Notes: generated by a model from the letters alone, not told the origin. Counted from the stretch's first letter, positions 29,697 to 39,262 are shown. The stretch: DNA of 64,000 nt from Corynebacterium sp. (GCF_030532965.1 NZ_JAUNKC010000006.1:1-64000), one strand, 5' to 3'. Numbers and translations: made by a program.

Positions 29697-31487
29697 CTAC
29701 CGGGACTTGCGCAACGAGACGTCGGTATCCGTTGCCAACGCCGAAGCGATCCCCAGCAGGATTAACAACACTGTCGGAGCCAACATTATCCACGGAGCCC
29801 GCTCAATATAGCGGATCGATTCGGATAAAATAATGCCCCAGTTGGGCGACTCAAGCGGCGCACCCAGCCCGAGGAACCCCAAGCTAACCAGCGCCAATGC
29901 GTTATGGGCGATTCGGCTGGCAGCGTGGCGCACGATAGCTGGAATTAACGTGGGTAGCGTGTGAACCCGCAACAGCCGAAACCGGGATGCGCCTTGCACC
30001 TGCGCCCAGCGGTAATACCCGGTGGTGCGGGCTTCATCGACGACGCTAGCGGCGTGTGCGGCAAGCGGAATCCAGCCGACACTTAAAACCGCAATACACG
30101 CAGTTAATTGCGAAGCGCCGAAAACACCGGCGAAGATCACGCCGATAAACACCGCAGGAAGGGCATTAAGTGCATTGCCCAGCTTGGATACCCACGGCCC
30201 GGCCAAACCAAGAATTAATCCCAAAACGGCACAAGCGGCGGTGACCGCAACGGCGGCACCTAAGCTGAAAACCGCGCCGTGGGCAATCCGGGCTGCTAAA
30301 TCCCGGCCAAGATGATCCGTTCCCAGCGAATGGAGCGCAGAGGGCGGGCGAAGCCGTTGCTCCGGCATAACCGTCGGGGCAGGCAGAATAACCCACAACA
30401 CCAACAACGCCAGAAACGGCAGCGAAACGATCATAAGCGCCCAACCACCCCGAGGCTTAAGCCGGGCATCGGCCGATTGCGACGAATAGGCAGTTTCGGC
30501 TTGCACAAGCGGCGCAAGCAATCGGTGCCGTAACAACTGGGCAAGACCACCAGAGGCCAATCCCACCACCAATGCAGTAATCACAATCACCTGTAAAACA
30601 GGGATATCCCTGCTAATCGCGGCTTTCACCGCAGTGTTCCCCATTCCGGGAATGCTGAATGTTGTTTCAATCAGGACAGTCGCCGCCAAATTACCGGCGA
30701 AGAACAGGACAATTTGCGGCAGCAACACCGCCATGCTGCGTTGCAACAACGCAGATATGATTATGCTCTTTTTAACACCGTTTAGCCGCCACGATCGAAC
30801 CCACTCTTCGTGGGAAATACCATCAATAGTGATGAGCAAAATACGCCCCAACATGCCAGCCGCCGGTAATGCCAGCGACAACACGGGAAGGACCATGTGC
30901 TTGGCTGAGGAAAAGCCGCTGACCGGGAACCAACCCCATTGCAAGCCAAAGACAACCAATAACACCACGGCGAGCACGAATTCCGGGATGGAACCCAGCA
31001 TGGCCATTCCCAAGATATGAGAAGTCCGCGCGGGTTTGCCGCGAACGACGCTGGTGATGCGGGGGAAAACGAGGGCTACAGCAAACAACACCGCAACAGT
31101 GGTCGATAAAAACGCGATGGTTGCTGAAACCCCAAACCCACTCAGCGCCACAGAGGTGGCTGAGCGGGCCGGGTTGACCCAGCTCACACCGAAATCCCCG
31201 CGGATTGCCCCCGAAAGCCACTGGATCACCCCAGCGAGTGGAGTATCCGGGAGATTCAATTCCTCACGGATCGCTGCCAGTACCTCCGGATCAGGTTCCC
31301 GTTCTTTTTCGCGAGCGCGGAAAACGGCAAATGCAAGATCCCGCTGCCCAATGAACGGCAAGATTGCGGTGACGATGATTCCGGAAACCAATAAGCCGAG
31401 GGGGAAAGCGACCGTCGAAAAGCAGCGGCGAAGAGCCGACGGTTTCACCTTTGTCGGGTGTGACGGTGGGCTAGTGGTAGCGGACAT
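29697..31487 (-). CDS. Fused peptide/nickel-type ABC permease (DppB-DppC in one chain)
   Basis: 596 aa. Residues 1-330 are a DppB/NikB-type permease (first helix, long periplasmic loop EELNLPDTPLAGVIQW...GDFGVSW, cytoplasmic EAA loop SWRLNGVKKSIIISALLQRS). From about 345 the chain continues as a DppC/NikC-type permease (LGTDHLGRDLAARIAHGAVFSLGAA, the EAA loop RTTGYYRWAQVQGASRFRLLRVHTLP, GAPLESPNWGIILSES). The two are usually separate genes. It is the last gene of the minus-strand operon, after the substrate-binding lipoprotein, and would form the complete channel with two ATPases. Confidence 0.88.
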   Translation of the reverse strand: MSATTSPPSHPTKVKPSALRRCFSTVAFPLGLLVSGIIVTAILPFIGQRDLAFAVFRAREKEREPDPEVLAAIREELNLPDTPLAGVIQWLSGAIRGDFGVSWVNPARSATSVALSGFGVSATIAFLSTTVAVLFAVALVFPRITSVVRGKPARTSHILGMAMLGSIPEFVLAVVLLVVFGLQWGWFPVSGFSSAKHMVLPVLSLALPAAGMLGRILLITIDGISHEEWVRSWRLNGVKKSIIISALLQRSMAVLLPQIVLFFAGNLAATVLIETTFSIPGMGNTAVKAAISRDIPVLQVIVITALVVGLASGGLAQLLRHRLLAPLVQAETAYSSQSADARLKPRGGWALMIVSLPFLALLVLWVILPAPTVMPEQRLRPPSALHSLGTDHLGRDLAARIAHGAVFSLGAAVAVTAACAVLGLILGLAGPWVSKLGNALNALPAVFIGVIFAGVFGASQLTACIAVLSVGWIPLAAHAASVVDEARTTGYYRWAQVQGASRFRLLRVHTLPTLIPAIVRHAASRIAHNALALVSLGFLGLGAPLESPNWGIILSESIRYIERAPWIMLAPTVLLILLGIASALATDTDVSLRKSR

Positions 31488-31609
31488 GGGGTTCCTTTTA
31501 AACGGTAATCGGACTGCGGTGGTGGTTGTGCCGCGGCCACAGTGGTTACCTCAGTGGCCGCGCTGAATGAGATCATGTCAAAGCAGTGCCTTACTCAAGG
31601 CTCACCTGA

Positions 31610-33103
31610 TTACTTGCTGATCTTGGTGTCTTTGGTAATCAGCTTGCGCTCAAATGGGTCGAAGCTAACACCGTCTAATTTGTTGTAGGTAATGAGCGAA
31701 TACTCGTGGGCTACTGGAATGACCGCATTGTCGGCAACGACCTTGGCACCGATTTCGGCAGCAGAGGTGTAGCGCTTGGTCGTCTCGGAAATCTTGCTGG
31801 TTTCCTCGATTGCTGCGTCAATCTCCGGATTGCAGTACAGCGACAAGTTGTAGGAACCCTCGCAGCTGAAGTCGGAGCTGAGGTAAGAAACCGGGTCGGC
31901 AGCACCGGTCTGGTAGTTTCGGGATGCCAATACTGCATCGAACTCGCCATTAAGCAATGCAGGTTCGAGGGAATCGTAATCCTGGGCCACGACTTCGACG
32001 TCGAAACCAACGCCACGCAGCTGCTCAGCCAATACAGACGCTGCTTCCGGTAGCTCCGGACGTTCTGTCCAGGTAGCCAATCGAATCTTGGTGCCAGCGG
32101 CGTCCTTCGTTCCAGCTAAGGAATTCTTCGACTCTACGGATTTAGCCCAATCGGCGGATTCGCTGAACAAGCTGCCGCCAGCCAGGGAGGCGTGGCCCTC
32201 ATAAATGTTATCGACTACCGATTCAGGCTTTACCGCCTCGGCGGCTTTTGCACGAAGCCCAGCATCAGCAAAAGCGCCGGTCTTCGTATTCAAGTGCAGC
32301 AATACCGCCCGCGGAATAGGGGTAGATTCCACCGTCAAATCGCCCAACTCCGCCAGCTGCGCGATTGGCACCGCCTGCGCCAGTGACACCTCGCCCGCAC
32401 GGACAGCGTTTGCGCGACCAGCGCCGTCCTCAATGAACACCGTTGTCACTGCGTCCAATGCTGGTTTGCCGTCCCAATAGTCAGCAAAACCTTCGGTCTT
32501 TGCTTCGCTATCGGTCAGTTCCACCAACTTAAACGGACCAGTACCGGTGCCCACCAGGGGAGGAGTAGCACCTTCGTAGGCCTTTTCGGCGAGGATAATC
32601 GCACCCGAGTCGGCGAAACGCTGGGCCAAAATCGGATCTGGATCAGCCGATACCACCTTTACTTTGTTGTCACCTTCCGCGGTGAAGGTCAACTCCGATT
32701 TGCCAAGACCTTTGGGCCGGGAATCGGCCTTAACAGCATGTTCAAGAGCCCCTACAACCGCTTCTGGGGTGAGATCGGTTCCGTCGTGGAATTTCACGTT
32801 GTCACGAAGAGTGAATTCGACGGTTTTGTCGTCGATCACCTCCCAAGATTTGGCCAGCTCCGGCTGAGGTTCGCCATTGGCATCGAGCTGGAGTAGTGCC
32901 TCACCGATGCCCATTCGGGTGTTGAGAAGCGCGTCGTCGGAATAAGGCGATAGTGAGGCTACCGGTTGGAACGGAAGCGCAATCTTAACTGCATTATCGC
33001 CGGTGGCGGCGTCTTCAACGGTGCAGGCACTAAGGACGAATAACGAACAGGTTGCGGCTGCGGCGATACGCATCATGGTGCCGCGTCGTCGTGGAAATGA
33101 CAT
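31610..33103 (-). CDS. ABC transporter substrate-binding lipoprotein (SBP_bac_5 family)
   Basis: 497 aa; ATG preceded by AAGGAG. Lipobox LSAC with Cys27. SBP_bac_5 landmarks: PYSDDALLNTRMGIGEALLQLD, LAKSWEVIDDKTVEFTLRDNVKFHDGTDLTPEAVV, GTGPFKL and YWDGKPALDAV. It binds peptides, nickel chelates or metallophores in this family; the ligand cannot be read from sequence. It follows the MFS gene and precedes the fused permease. Confidence 0.88.
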   Translation of the reverse strand: MSFPRRRGTMMRIAAAATCSLFVLSACTVEDAATGDNAVKIALPFQPVASLSPYSDDALLNTRMGIGEALLQLDANGEPQPELAKSWEVIDDKTVEFTLRDNVKFHDGTDLTPEAVVGALEHAVKADSRPKGLGKSELTFTAEGDNKVKVVSADPDPILAQRFADSGAIILAEKAYEGATPPLVGTGTGPFKLVELTDSEAKTEGFADYWDGKPALDAVTTVFIEDGAGRANAVRAGEVSLAQAVPIAQLAELGDLTVESTPIPRAVLLHLNTKTGAFADAGLRAKAAEAVKPESVVDNIYEGHASLAGGSLFSESADWAKSVESKNSLAGTKDAAGTKIRLATWTERPELPEAASVLAEQLRGVGFDVEVVAQDYDSLEPALLNGEFDAVLASRNYQTGAADPVSYLSSDFSCEGSYNLSLYCNPEIDAAIEETSKISETTKRYTSAAEIGAKVVADNAVIPVAHEYSLITYNKLDGVSFDPFERKLITKDTKISK

Positions 33104-33180
33104 GTGGGATTCTCCTTACAATAGAGGTGTTTTTCGTTCATGTGGGTAGTTGCGGAAGGAGTATTTTCCATCCGGCTATA

Positions 33181-33204
33181 CTGCGGATTCCCGTGGAACC
33201 GCAG
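33181..33204 (-). other. Hairpin between MFS and SBP genes
   Basis: CTGCGG-x-TTCC / GGAA-x-CCGCAG with a 3-base loop sits in the 196-bp gap inside the operon, without a T-run. It could stabilise the downstream SBP message or partly terminate. A 27-residue open frame (33213-33296, ATG right after the MFS stop, ending in Tyr-Tyr) lies next to it. Confidence 0.4.
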
Positions 33205-33299
33205 AAACCAGCTCAGTAGTAGAGCTGCAGGTAGTGCTGTGCGTACGCCTCGGGCGGCCCGGTGGCACCGAGAAGAAGAAACGACAGTGTCTGCATGTA

Positions 33300-34580
33300 T
33301 TACACCTGTGCCTTTCTGGACCGAGCTATGGTGGCGATCTTTGGCAAGGCAATCGCCGAGGCCGCCATGATGGCCGTGAGTACCAGCCACGGAAGTGTAG
33401 CTGCAGGTTGCGGGGTGTGGGCGAAATCGAGGAGGCGGCCAAGAACCAGGGAACTGATCAAAACCGCCAAGCCGCCGAAGGAATTGAGGAATCCGAAATA
33501 GGTGCCGACGTGCTCTTCGTGGGCGATGATGCCTACTAGATCACGCGCGATCGGGACGGCAACCATCTGGCCGATATGCAGGAGCATCAACATGACAAGG
33601 ATGGGCGCTATCCCTAGCCACCCAGCGGCGGGGGCGAATGGTGCGAGGATCGCTATGAGTGCGAATGATGCAGCCGTGCTGATAAATCCCACTGCCAATG
33701 CGACGGTTGCCGTGCGGCGTTGTGCCCAGCGCGCCAGCGGCATTTGCAATAGCAAAACGAAGACGCTGGCGAAGACGAACATCCAGCCAATCGCGTCCTG
33801 GCTGCCCGTTGCGCGTTCCAATTCCACGGGTAGAGAAAGATACTGTTGGTTATAGGCCACCAAACCGGTGCTATAGGCCACGGCAAACGCGATAAAGAGT
33901 TTGTTGCGTAGCACCGTGGTCAGGCTGTTCCACACCGATGCGCTTGGTGGGGTGGAGACAGCGGGGACGATCAATGCGTGGCTTATCAGGAGAACACCGA
34001 AGATCGCCGCAGCGATGAAGCACATCAACGGGAAACCGATCGGCAGGAGAACCGCCCCTAGGATTGGCCCGATGAGCGCACCAACCCGCGAAAATACCGT
34101 ATCGAGGGCGAAAAGCTCGGCGCGTGTGATGATTCCCGAATCCTCTGTGCTGCGTCCAGCCACGGAAAACGACGCCTCCGCGGCGGGTGAAAAAAGGGCG
34201 GCGGCGAAACCGATCAGGACAACCGCGATCAAAAGCTGCGGGGTGGTGGTGGAAAGCCCCGCCGCGATAAACCCAGTGATCCGGATGGTAATGCCGATCA
34301 ACAAAATAGGTTTGACTCCAAACCGATCCGTTAACGCTCCGCCGACAAAAAATAAGCCTTGCTGACTGAACGTTCTTAACCCCAGCACCAAACCGATCAT
34401 CGTGCCACTCGCGGCTAAAGATTGGCTCATGTACGTCGCCAAAAACGGAACTACCAGGTAAAAGCCTACGTTAAACAGCATCTGGGTGACCAGTAGCAGC
34501 TGAACCGCAAGCGGTAATCGCGCGAATACTGCCCAGCGAGAACGTCTGGCTTCGACGGCGCGACTCGGTGATGTAGTAAT
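33300..34580 (-). CDS. MFS transporter, apparent AUU start
   Basis: 426 aa if it starts at ATT 34580. The first ATG (34481) falls inside the first membrane helix, and between the upstream in-frame stop and that ATG there is no ATG, GTG or TTG. ATT 34580 is preceded at eight bases by AAGGA, which overlaps the stop of the upstream ATPase gene. The N-terminal residues RWAVFARLPLAVQLLLVTQM then complete helix 1. Twelve helices follow, with the MFS loop GGALTDRFGVKPILLIG. An MFS exporter inside a peptide/nickel-type ABC operon recalls staphylopine-type (Cnt) metallophore systems, but no metallophore synthesis genes are visible here. Confidence 0.8.
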   Translation of the reverse strand: MTTSPSRAVEARRSRWAVFARLPLAVQLLLVTQMLFNVGFYLVVPFLATYMSQSLAASGTMIGLVLGLRTFSQQGLFFVGGALTDRFGVKPILLIGITIRITGFIAAGLSTTTPQLLIAVVLIGFAAALFSPAAEASFSVAGRSTEDSGIITRAELFALDTVFSRVGALIGPILGAVLLPIGFPLMCFIAAAIFGVLLISHALIVPAVSTPPSASVWNSLTTVLRNKLFIAFAVAYSTGLVAYNQQYLSLPVELERATGSQDAIGWMFVFASVFVLLLQMPLARWAQRRTATVALAVGFISTAASFALIAILAPFAPAAGWLGIAPILVMLMLLHIGQMVAVPIARDLVGIIAHEEHVGTYFGFLNSFGGLAVLISSLVLGRLLDFAHTPQPAATLPWLVLTAIMAASAIALPKIATIARSRKAQV

Positions 34581-34591
34581 GGTTCTGATCC

Positions 34592-35296
34592 TTATTGTTG
34601 GTAAATGGCTGTCTCGGAATTAAGCAAGTTGTGGGCGTCGATAAGCATGCGCCGAATGGGGCTTGCCGAGGATGTATCCCAAAACTCTGCGGCAGCTATG
34701 TCCTCGACGATTCTGCCGTCGGAGACGATGACGCAGCGAGTGCATAACGTCGTTGCGGCCACGAGATCATGGGAGACCAACACTGTGGTGAGATCCGGCG
34801 ATTTGAGCAGGCCGATCACTAAATTCTTAGCGGTGCTATCCAGTGCGCTGAGCGCCTCGTCGGCGTAGATAACCTTGGGATTGCCGATGAGAGCACGTGC
34901 GATTCCGACGCGTTGCCGCTGGCCGCCAGAAATCTCATGCGGGTATCTGTCGGCGATGTCCGGGTTGAGCGCTAAGGATTGCAGTAATTCCGGGACTTCA
35001 CGCTGCGCGGCGGAAACGTCGCCACCGGCTATAGCGATCGGTTCAGTTACCACGTCGATGATCCGAAGTTTGGGATTGAGGCTGCCATCAAGGTCTTGGG
35101 GGATATAGGAAAAGTCGCCGATATTGGGAGCGATGACATCGCCGGAATCCGGTCGCAGCCACCCGCATAACAGACGAAGCAGGGTGGTTTTTCCAGCACC
35201 CGACGCCCCTAACAGAGCAACCTTTTCCCCCTGGGAGATGTGCAACGAGGTTGGTTGCAGATAGGGGAAAATGGCGGCGTTTTGTATATCGATCAT
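34592..35296 (-). CDS. ABC transporter ATPase (second, DppF/NikE-like)
   Basis: 234 aa from ATG 35296, which overlaps the stop of the preceding ATPase (ATGA); GTG 35302 is an alternative. Walker A GASGAGKTT, Q-loop YIPQDLDGSLNP, signature ISGGQRQRVGIARAL, Walker B VIYADEALSALD and switch His in LVSHDL. It is shorter than typical DppF because the C-terminal oligopeptide-binding extension is absent. It is coupled to both neighbours. Confidence 0.88.
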   Translation of the reverse strand: MIDIQNAAIFPYLQPTSLHISQGEKVALLGASGAGKTTLLRLLCGWLRPDSGDVIAPNIGDFSYIPQDLDGSLNPKLRIIDVVTEPIAIAGGDVSAAQREVPELLQSLALNPDIADRYPHEISGGQRQRVGIARALIGNPKVIYADEALSALDSTAKNLVIGLLKSPDLTTVLVSHDLVAATTLCTRCVIVSDGRIVEDIAAAEFWDTSSASPIRRMLIDAHNLLNSETAIYQQ

Positions 35297-35982
35297 TGCC
35301 ACTCGCTTTCAAACTGCGCCACGTAGCCGGTTCCAGATTCGGCAGGATGCATGGTGATCACGGACGGGCAGAGGGCGCGGGCGGCCGCCAAGTCATGGGT
35401 GATAAACAGCACCGACATGGGGTTAGTTGTTTTCTGCGAAGCCGCCACCACATCGCGCAGGGTATAAACGATCTCGGAAGTGGCGATCGGGTCGAGCGCG
35501 GAGGTAATTTCGTCCGCGAGCAAAAGATTGGGGCTTACCCCTAACGCAAAGGCGATCGCTGCGCGTTGCCGTTGACCACCGGAAAGCTGAAGCGGGTAAC
35601 GGGAATGAAGCTGTGGGTCAAGCTTGACTGCGGAAAGCAGTTCGTGGGCGTAAGCGACGCTACCTGCCGTCAGTGCAATTTGCTTGTCGACGCGCTGCAG
35701 TGGGTTTAACGCCCCGAAGCTATCTTGTGCGACAAATCCAATGGTTCCCGCTCGCCGAATCGAACCGGAAATCTGTAACTGGTGAGTATCGAACCCGCCG
35801 ATGGCCTTGGCGAGGGTGGTTTTGCCGGAACCGGACGCGCCGACTACCGCAGTTAATGTGCCCGGCAGGATTTTAAGGTGTGGGACGTAAACCGCAGGTA
35901 ATGTGCCGTAGCTTAAGGTCACGTCTTCCATAACGCATAATTCCAGCTCCGCCTGGCACCGGGCTGCTGTGGCCTTAGAAAT
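35293..35982 (-). CDS. ABC transporter ATPase (first, DppD/NikD-like), possible AUU start
   Basis: 229 aa if started at ATT 35982, which lies seven bases after a strong GAGGAG. The only upstream in-frame ATG (36009) has no ribosome binding site; the next ATG (in VMEDVTLSYG) would remove the first strand. Walker A GASGSGKTT, Q-loop FVAQDSFGALNP, signature LSGGQRQRAAIAFAL, Walker B LLLADEITSALD and His in FITHDL. It is the first gene of the five-gene transporter operon. Confidence 0.85.
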   Translation of the reverse strand: MSKATAARCQAELELCVMEDVTLSYGTLPAVYVPHLKILPGTLTAVVGASGSGKTTLAKAIGGFDTHQLQISGSIRRAGTIGFVAQDSFGALNPLQRVDKQIALTAGSVAYAHELLSAVKLDPQLHSRYPLQLSGGQRQRAAIAFALGVSPNLLLADEITSALDPIATSEIVYTLRDVVAASQKTTNPMSVLFITHDLAAARALCPSVITMHPAESGTGYVAQFESEWQ

Positions 35983-36009
35983 GGTTGTTCTCCTCAACTT
36001 ATAGACCAC

Positions 36010-36374
36010 ATCATCGTGGTTTCAGGACATACCGCTTCGGTTGATAACCGGGGTGATGGTTAGGCGGAAACTGACTGCGATGTTCAATAATGGTAATAGT
36101 AACAGCATCTATTTTCAATAAGTGTGCCCAATCTCAAACAATGGGTTTATTTCGCACCAGCCACGACGGGAAAGCCGAGAGTAATTCCAATTTTGCTCAA
36201 CACTCTCGGTGGCGTAGGACAGCAGAACCCTGGTTGGCAGGAGGTACTGTCACTAGAGTGGACAGAGGCACGACAAACTTCTGCTAACTGTGTTGTTACG
36301 GAATCAAGCTTGTTTCCCGTCTACCAACAGCGCAGTTTTGTACCGTAACCGCGATTAATAGCAAGGGGCATTCT
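36010..36374. other. 365-bp divergent promoter region between two transporter operons
   Basis: It contains two direct TTCAATAA repeats 31 bp apart (36083-36090 and 36114-36121) flanking a near-palindrome TGGTAATAGTAACA, a hairpin CCGAGAGT/ACTCTCGG (about 36173-36211) and a spaced inverted repeat GTTACGG/CCGTAAC (36295-36301, 36343-36349). These may be metal- or drug-responsive operators; no exact consensus match. Confidence 0.4.
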
Positions 36375-37262
36375 ATGGACAATGCGATACCAAATGACTT
36401 CGAGAAGATGTCAGGAGCAGAACACAACTCCACCGAAAGCGGTTATCCGGCACCGCCTCATCCGGCACCAATTGCCTTCGAAGTGGTGAATCTTTGCAAG
36501 CGATTTGGCACCAAAATCGCGGTGAATAACCTGTCCCTTGCAGTGCCGCGCGGCAGTATTTTCGGTGTGGTCGGCCCTAATGGTGCTGGTAAAACAACGA
36601 TGCTCAACATGGCAACCGGGTTACTACGGCCCGATTCCGGCCGCGCCGTAATCTGCGGTCACGACATGTGGACGGATCCAATCGCTGCAAAGGCCGCCAT
36701 GGGGCTATTGGCGGACGGAGTGCCAGTTTTTGATCGGTTGACCGGTTGCGAATACTTAGAGTATCTCGGGGCGCTGCGCGGCATGGATCCGACCGACATT
36801 TCAACCCGCAGCGTTGAATTGCTGTCTGCCCTGGGGTTAACAGAAGCCCGCGATCAACAAATCGTCGACTATTCGGCTGGTATGACTAAGAAAATCCTGC
36901 TGGCGGGGGCGCTGCTTCATAACCCCCGGGTTTTAGTGCTTGACGAACCTCTGGAAGCGGTGGATCCGGTATCGGGCCGAATCATTCAACAAATCCTCAA
37001 AGCATACGCCGCTGCTGGGGGAACAGTGGTCATGAGTTCCCACGTTATGGAATTGGTGGAGGGACTGTGCGACCATGTGGCAGTCATCCACCAAGGAAAC
37101 GTGCGCGTGGCAGGAACCGTCGAAAAGCTCGCGGCCGAGCAATCCCTGACTGACTTGTTCGTAGCCATCGTTGGCGGCGGCGAACTGGCCGAAGGGCAGC
37201 TGGCGTGGCTGCGGCAGACAGCTGATGCCCCGGAACAGAAAGGCAACGGCTATGCCCAATAA
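36375..37262 (+). CDS. ABC-2-type transporter ATPase
   Basis: 295 aa. After a 30-residue hydrophilic N-terminus comes a CcmA/YxlF-type ATPase: Walker A GPNGAGKTT, Q-loop LLADGVPVFDRLTG, signature YSAGMTKKILLAGAL, Walker B VLVLDEPLEAVD, His in MSSHVM. It overlaps the permease gene by 11 bp, so the pair forms one exporter. Substrate unknown; this class includes drug, antimicrobial-peptide and lipid exporters. Confidence 0.85.
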   Translation: MDNAIPNDFEKMSGAEHNSTESGYPAPPHPAPIAFEVVNLCKRFGTKIAVNNLSLAVPRGSIFGVVGPNGAGKTTMLNMATGLLRPDSGRAVICGHDMWTDPIAAKAAMGLLADGVPVFDRLTGCEYLEYLGALRGMDPTDISTRSVELLSALGLTEARDQQIVDYSAGMTKKILLAGALLHNPRVLVLDEPLEAVDPVSGRIIQQILKAYAAAGGTVVMSSHVMELVEGLCDHVAVIHQGNVRVAGTVEKLAAEQSLTDLFVAIVGGGELAEGQLAWLRQTADAPEQKGNGYAQ

Positions 37263-38979
37263 CGTTTCCCAACCAGCTGGTGATTTCCACCCCGCTGAAA
37301 GCACGTATTCACCAGCTATCACCGCACACCCCGACCCCATGGGATCCGGTGCAGGTGCTGCGGTACCGGGTTTCACCCGCACGCTTATCCGGCTAAATCG
37401 AACGTTGTGGTGGCGCTCATTTAAATCGAACGCGAGCTCCATCATGATGAATATCTTGATCCTCATTTATGGGGTATTCGGATTGCTAGCCATCACCGCG
37501 ATGATGTCGTTTGAAATGCTCGATGGGAAGCTGGGCGCACTGGCTGGGTCCGTGGGGCTAGGCATTACCTGTTATGTGTTTCTCGCAGTGATGATGCCAG
37601 CAGGCGAGGGGCAGATAATGCCGGAATCATTCGCCACCTTTCCAGTGTCTGCTAAACAGATAATGCCAAGCCTGATCATTATTCAGGTGCTGCAAACCCG
37701 TGGCTTTTTGGCAGTGTTCTGCACCATCATTACGACGATTGCTACGTGTATCGTATGGGGCGCGTTGGGGTTCGGCGTGCTGCAAATGACGATTGTCGTT
37801 GTGTCGATGCTGATGAGCCTCGCCATCGTATTTGCGCTAGCCGAATCGATCGCAGTATTGCTATCAAACGCAAGTAGCGCGAAGCGAAAGGACCGTAAAG
37901 CAATTTTGGGCTTCGGTGCGTTTTTCGTCATGTGGATCGCATACATGGCGGTGATGAATAACGCACAGAACCAAGGTTCGCTCAACACCTACGGGGAGTA
38001 TCTCCAGTGGTCCCCGCTCGCCTCTAGTGCGGGCATAGCCAGGTTCGCGGCGGAGGGAAAGTGGGGCAATGCTGCGGCTTGTTTCGCGATCACGCTTCTT
38101 ACGTTGGCGGTGTCGTTAACTATTTGGTGGCGCAGCACCGAGCATCGGTTGGCAAACCCACTCGGCGGCCAAACCTCTGCAAGTTCACCGCGCCGGGGCT
38201 TCACCACCAAACCGGATAACGGTGTGGGGCGCAGCTTACTGCTGCCTGGGTTGGCTTTTACCCCTCGTAACATGGTGCTGTCGCGGGTTGTCCGATACAT
38301 CAAACGCGACACCCGCCAGATTATTGCTTTGGCGATGGTGCCGATGATGTCGGTGTATTTCCTTTTCATGGACTGGCAATTCGGCGGCAGCACCGTACTG
38401 CTAGGCATAGTGCTCATGGCTATTTTAAGTTCGATTAACGCCGCTAACGATTTTGGTTTCGACGGCCCCGCGAACTGGCTGCATTTGACTTCTACTATCA
38501 GCGCCAAGGATTTGCTCTTGGGGCGGCACTGGGGTGCGGTTCTGCCATCGGTGGTAGCGAGCTGGTGTTTTTTCTTGCTCGTCGCGATTGTAAAGCCAAT
38601 GCCGGAGACCTTTCTGATCATCGGATTAGCGTTGGGTCTACAGGCGACCAGCTTGGGGATCGCCGTGTTTTTAGCCGTCTACAATCCGTTCCCAACGGCG
38701 CGGCCGGGTACCAACCCGTGGCAAGACCGTTCCGGGTTTTCCGCAGGTGCGTTTATTTCTTCTTTTGCGGGGATTTTCCTGTCCTGGATTCCGCTACTTC
38801 CGGGAATTGGACTGGCGATTTATGGCTTCGTCCAGAATCTTCTGTGGGCACAATTGTCCGGTGTGATACTAGGAATTGGCCTAGGGCTCGTGTTTTACGT
38901 AGTGATGCTGCGGGTGGCTATAAAACGCTTGCACAACCACTATCCAGAAATCTATGCCAAGGTGCGCCGGCACGTCTAG
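37252..38979 (+). CDS. ABC transporter permease, large (about 12 helices)
   Basis: 575 aa from ATG 37252 (MPNNVSQPAG), overlapping the ATPase stop; a longer frame inside the ATPase gene is not the start. A hydrophilic N-terminus of about 60 residues is followed by multiple hydrophobic helices in two halves separated by a basic/Ser-rich loop (residues near 300-330). The C-terminus is basic (HNHYPEIYAKVRRHV). No conserved catalytic motifs; the substrate cannot be inferred. Confidence 0.82.
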   Translation: MPNNVSQPAGDFHPAESTYSPAITAHPDPMGSGAGAAVPGFTRTLIRLNRTLWWRSFKSNASSIMMNILILIYGVFGLLAITAMMSFEMLDGKLGALAGSVGLGITCYVFLAVMMPAGEGQIMPESFATFPVSAKQIMPSLIIIQVLQTRGFLAVFCTIITTIATCIVWGALGFGVLQMTIVVVSMLMSLAIVFALAESIAVLLSNASSAKRKDRKAILGFGAFFVMWIAYMAVMNNAQNQGSLNTYGEYLQWSPLASSAGIARFAAEGKWGNAAACFAITLLTLAVSLTIWWRSTEHRLANPLGGQTSASSPRRGFTTKPDNGVGRSLLLPGLAFTPRNMVLSRVVRYIKRDTRQIIALAMVPMMSVYFLFMDWQFGGSTVLLGIVLMAILSSINAANDFGFDGPANWLHLTSTISAKDLLLGRHWGAVLPSVVASWCFFLLVAIVKPMPETFLIIGLALGLQATSLGIAVFLAVYNPFPTARPGTNPWQDRSGFSAGAFISSFAGIFLSWIPLLPGIGLAIYGFVQNLLWAQLSGVILGIGLGLVFYVVMLRVAIKRLHNHYPEIYAKVRRHV

Positions 38980-39039
38980 GCAGATATGCCGCGTGGGGGC
39001 TTATCTCAGCGGAGGATTTTCCGGAGGAATATGACGGTT

Positions 39040-39073
39040 GCTTTTCGACGCGTCCCGGGTCGCGTCGAAAAGC
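39040..39073. terminator. Inverted pair of CGTCGAAAAGC motifs between ABC permease and ispG
   Basis: GCTTTTCGACG (39040-39050) and CGTCGAAAAGC (39063-39073) form an 11-bp stem, extended by one more C-G pair, with a CGTCCCGGGTCG-type loop. It is the second such inverted pair in the window and a probable terminator for the transporter operon. Confidence 0.65.
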
Positions 39074-39262
39074 GAAAGCGGGCATGCTGTAACGCAGACA
39101 CCCACCGACGAGCGTTTGGAGGTGGGCAAGCAGTGCATTGTCTGAAACGACGGGAGCTTATGAGCATTGTGCAGTGCCAGTGCTAATAACGGTTGGTGGG
39201 ATAAGCAGTGATAGAATTTGGGAAGTTTTACACTGACTTTTTATCCTTTAGGAGCAGCCCAC

